The translations under genes were made by a program, and so were the position numbers. This document shows, in pieces, positions 61,133 to 64,000 of a DNA stretch of 64,000 nt. Every line of letters starts with the position of its first letter. Within the stretch, counting starts at the first letter, position 1. The notes beneath the pieces were generated by a model. That model saw only the letters and a program-made list of their open reading frames with translations. It was not told the origin of the DNA and did no database searches. Origin of the DNA: Pseudomonadota bacterium (GTDB lineage Bacteria > Pseudomonadota > Alphaproteobacteria > Acetobacterales > Acetobacteraceae); assembly GCA_021849425.1 (NCBI GenBank), contig JAJZSY010000002.1, forward strand, positions 78,524 through 142,523, in the 5' to 3' direction.

Positions 61133-64000
61133 TCCCGAAGGTCCGGTTCGTCGGCGCCGATCGCCCGTTCCTGCTTGAGCTTGCCCGCGCCTGGCTGGAA
61201 GAGGCGGCGCATGCCGGCCGCGACCCGGCCGATGGCGTGCTGTTCCTGCCCACCCGCCGCGCCGCCCGCGCCGCCGCCGCCGCCTTTCTCGAAGCGAAAG
61301 GCGGGCCCCTGATCATGCCCCGCATCGCCGCGATCGGGGCGGCAGACGAAGCAGCACTCGGCATCCTCGCCGGGCTCGACCTGCCGCCGGCGATCGCCGC
61401 CGAGGAACGCCGCTCTGTCCTCGCCCGGCTGATCCTCGGCATGGGTGGGCGCGACGGCGCGCCGACCACCCTCGCCGCCGCGCTGCTGCTCGCCGACGAC
61501 CTTGCCCTACTGCTCGACACCGCCGCCCAGGCCGAGATCGAGCTTGCGGACACGCTGCCAGGAATCGTGGCACCCGAACTCGCCGAACACTGGCAGCGCA
61601 CTCTCGATTTCCTGTCGATCGTCACGCGCGCATGGCCCGCGATTCTCGCCGAGCGCGGCGCGGTCGATCCGGCGGTGCGCCAGCGGATGCTGCTCGATGC
61701 GCAGGCCGAGCGCTGGCGCCTTGCGCCGCCGCCGCACCCGGTCTGGCTCGCCGGACTTGCCGCAGCACCACCCGCCCTGACGCGGCTCGCGCGTGTCGTT
61801 GCAAGTCTCGAACAGGGCTGCGTGGTGCTGCCCGGCTTCGACCCCGACCTGCCGGACGAGGCATGGTCGATGCTCGATCGCACACCGTCCCATCCCCAGG
61901 CCGGCCTTCGCCGCCTTGCCGAGGCGATCGGCGCGCACCGCGCCGAAATCCATCCCCTGCGCGACGGGGAGACGACCGGCCGGGCCGGCCGGATCGCACT
62001 CCTCCGCAACGCGTTCCTGCCGATTCCACCGACGGCGGATGCTGTGGCGGCGGCGGGCGATGGACTCTGGCGGCTCGATGCCGCCGATGAACAGGACGAA
62101 GCGCGCGCCATCGCGCTCACCCTCCGCCACGCGCTGGAAACGCCGGGGCGCGATGCGGCGCTGGTCACGCCCGATCGCGGCCTCGCCTTGCGCGTTGCCG
62201 CCGAGCTCGAACGGCTCGGCATCCGCGCCGAGGACAGCGCGGGCGAACGTCTCGCCGACACGCCGCCGGCAATCGTGCTGCGTCTGCTCGCCACCTGCGT
62301 CGAGAGCGACTACGACGCCGTGCCCGTGCTCGCGCTGCTGAAACATCCGCTGGTGACGGCGGGTCAGCCGCCGGGGCAGTGCCGTGCCCTCGCCCGCCAG
62401 CTCGACCAGCTGCTCCGCCGTGCCCTGCCCGGCCCCGGCTTTGCCGCGATGCGCCACGCCGCCGATCACGAGGCCTCGCCGGATGACGCGCTTCCGGCCT
62501 TTCTCGCCGATCTTCAGCTGCGCCTCCGGCCGATATCGTCCGGCCCGGCGAGCCTGCCGCCGGCAACCCTCCTCGGGGGGCTGATCGGAGCGGCGGAAGC
62601 GATCACGGACGATCTCTGGGCCGGCGAGGCCGGGGCGGCGCTGTCGGAGCATCTCGCCATCCAGCTCGCGGCGCTCGACGGGCTGGCGGATGTCGAACCC
62701 GCGGAACTGGTCCCGCTGCTCGATGCGGTGCTGGGCAATGCCCGGCTGCGCCGCCCGCGTGCGCACGATGCAAACCCGCGGGTCGCCATCTGGGGCATGA
62801 TGGAGGCGCGGTTGCAACGGGTCGACACGCTCGTTCTCGGCGGGATGGTCGAGGGTGTGTTTCCGGCGGAGCCAGATCCCGGCCCCTGGCTGTCCCGACC
62901 CATGCGGCGCGCCGCCGGTCTGCCGGACGATGCCGAGAGGATCGGCGAGGCGGCGCACGATCTCGGCATCCTGATCGGCGCCTGCGACGAGGTGGTGCTG
63001 TCGGCGCCACGCCGGCGGGGCCGCGCCCCGGCGGTGCCCTCACGATTTCTGGCCCGGATCGAACTCGGGCTGCGTGGTGGCGGACACGTTTTGCAGCCTC
63101 ATCCGGCTGCCCACTGGTCGGCCGGGCTCGACCAGCCCTCCACCCCCATGCCCCGACTGCGTCGCCCGGAGCCGCGCCCACCAGTGGAGGTGAGGCCGGT
63201 CACCTACTCGATCTCGAAGATCACGACGCTGCTTGCCGACCCCTACGCCATCTATGCCGGCGAGGTGCTGAAGCTGCGCCCGCTGAACCCGCTACAGGCC
63301 GAGACCGACGCGGCGATTTTTGGCACCATCACGCATGACGCGCTGATGGAGGTGGCGGCGACGCCGGGCTGGGCCAGGGACGAGGATGCGCCGCGCAGGC
63401 TCGCCCACGCCTTCGCCACCGCCCTGCGCGCACGGCGCCTGCGCCGGGCCCTCGAGGCGTTCTGGCTGGTCAGGCTGGAGCGCATCGCCGGCTGGATCGT
63501 CGAGATCGAACGCGCGCGGCTCGCCGAGCAGGGTGAGGCCGACGATATCAGGGTGGAACTCCCCGGCGCGTGGCGGTTCGGCCGTTTCACCGTCAACGGC
63601 CGGGCCGACCGGATCGAGCGGCGGGGCGATACAATCGCGATCATCGATTACAAGACCGGCAGCCCACCCGCCGACAAAGCGGTGGAGCAGGGCAAGGCTC
63701 CGCAATTGCCGATCGAGGCAGTCATCGCCGAGACCGGCGGCTTCCCCGGTTTTGCCGGCAAGGTTGGGGAACTCGCCTACTGGAAACTGTCCGGCGGGGC
63801 CACCGAGGGCGAGACGAGGGCGCTGTTCGGGGACAAGGCCCAATCGCTCGAGGCGGTGATCGAGGCGGCGCGCGCGCAGATTCCCGCTCTGCTCGCCCAC
63901 TACGCCGATGCCGCGACGCCGTTTCTCGACGCGCCGCATCCCGGCCGCAAACCCAAGGATCAGCCCTTCGCCGGCATTTCCCGCCGTGCCGAGTGGCAGG
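61129..64000 (+). CDS. addB: AddB, double-strand break repair nuclease/helicase-like subunit (3'-truncated)
   Basis: This is the AddB subunit of the AddAB recombination helicase-nuclease, which resects broken DNA for RecA. About 957 codons are present and the frame stays open at the window edge. The N-terminal region (FLPTRRAARAAAAAFLEA) is helicase-like but degenerate; the C-terminal nuclease motif has VNGRADRI and IAIIDYKTG near 63600-63660, the PD-(D/E)XK active site. ATG 61129 overlaps the tsaE stop. addA is expected just outside. Confidence 0.93.
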   Translation, partial: MIPKVRFVGADRPFLLELARAWLEEAAHAGRDPADGVLFLPTRRAARAAAAAFLEAKGGPLIMPRIAAIGAADEAALGILAGLDLPPAIAAEERRSVLARLILGMGGRDGAPTTLAAALLLADDLALLLDTAAQAEIELADTLPGIVAPELAEHWQRTLDFLSIVTRAWPAILAERGAVDPAVRQRMLLDAQAERWRLAPPPHPVWLAGLAAAPPALTRLARVVASLEQGCVVLPGFDPDLPDEAWSMLDRTPSHPQAGLRRLAEAIGAHRAEIHPLRDGETTGRAGRIALLRNAFLPIPPTADAVAAAGDGLWRLDAADEQDEARAIALTLRHALETPGRDAALVTPDRGLALRVAAELERLGIRAEDSAGERLADTPPAIVLRLLATCVESDYDAVPVLALLKHPLVTAGQPPGQCRALARQLDQLLRRALPGPGFAAMRHAADHEASPDDALPAFLADLQLRLRPISSGPASLPPATLLGGLIGAAEAITDDLWAGEAGAALSEHLAIQLAALDGLADVEPAELVPLLDAVLGNARLRRPRAHDANPRVAIWGMMEARLQRVDTLVLGGMVEGVFPAEPDPGPWLSRPMRRAAGLPDDAERIGEAAHDLGILIGACDEVVLSAPRRRGRAPAVPSRFLARIELGLRGGGHVLQPHPAAHWSAGLDQPSTPMPRLRRPEPRPPVEVRPVTYSISKITTLLADPYAIYAGEVLKLRPLNPLQAETDAAIFGTITHDALMEVAATPGWARDEDAPRRLAHAFATALRARRLRRALEAFWLVRLERIAGWIVEIERARLAEQGEADDIRVELPGAWRFGRFTVNGRADRIERRGDTIAIIDYKTGSPPADKAVEQGKAPQLPIEAVIAETGGFPGFAGKVGELAYWKLSGGATEGETRALFGDKAQSLEAVIEAARAQIPALLAHYADAATPFLDAPHPGRKPKDQPFAGISRRAEWQ

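Overview
The window is a gap-poor, very GC-rich stretch of bacterial chromosome with no rRNA, tRNA, IS element, prophage or CRISPR array that I can see. The gene set points to an alphaproteobacterium, most likely an acidophile or acetic-acid-bacterium relative (Acetobacteraceae, Acidiphilium-like). The clues are a CcrM-type GANTC methylase, alphaproteobacterial AddB, the 180-kDa class of NAD-glutamate dehydrogenase, an AarC-type succinyl-CoA:acetate CoA-transferase, a long-chain polyprenyl synthase for ubiquinone, MctP/DUF3311 and an EgtB/EgtD pair. The genus is inference; the class is fairly safe.

Layout. 1-3081: the 3' part of a membrane-bound complex resembling hydrogenase-4 (hyfF-hyfG-hyfI), whose large subunit lacks the NiFe-binding cysteines. 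3109-5843 (minus): ferritin-like protein, trmJ, cysS. 5917-7251: an unusual NRAMP transporter behind a Fur/Irr-like operator and a second perfect inverted repeat. 7323-10542: M20 hydrolase, amidase and a small SHOCT membrane protein with a possible structured leader. 10587-12454 (minus): hslV-hslU. 12593-14543: PsiE-like protein and an MFS permease. 14603-18769: histidine operon hisB-hisH-GNAT-hisA-hisF-hisE-HIT, running on into a NagA-MurQ fusion (18774-20825). 20871-22973: a hydroxyacid-oxoacid transhydrogenase-type Fe-ADH plus an AttM/BlcC-type lactonase, closed by a clear terminator.

23053-28225: three SDR proteins (two with altered catalytic residues), an acetamidase/formamidase and an acyl-CoA ligase. 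28244-35219: divergent gdhZ and an ftsH homologue, with an FNR/FixK-like site between them. 35180-40817: EEP hydrolase, cardiolipin-synthase-like PLD protein, alpha/beta hydrolase, polyprenyl synthase, DUF2007, TrmN6-like methylase and host-attachment protein. 41088-43750: aarC and dnaN, convergent. 43948-47010: a NitT/TauT-type ABC transporter with fused permease halves. 47072-53708: fumC, a LysR/DoxX/LigB group, a drug-efflux MFS and MctP/DUF3311. 53760-56368 (minus): ccrM-yicC-gmk. 56511-60613: enoyl-CoA hydratase, egtB-egtD and a ferredoxin/flavodoxin reductase. 60683-64000: tsaE and the 5' part of addB.

The main biological threads are respiratory or ion-pumping membrane chemistry, amino-sugar recycling through a fused NagA-MurQ enzyme, lactone/hydroxyacid turnover, and short-chain acid uptake and activation (MctP, AarC, acyl-CoA ligase). 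Stress and housekeeping functions (HslUV, FtsH, ergothioneine, CcrM) fill the rest.
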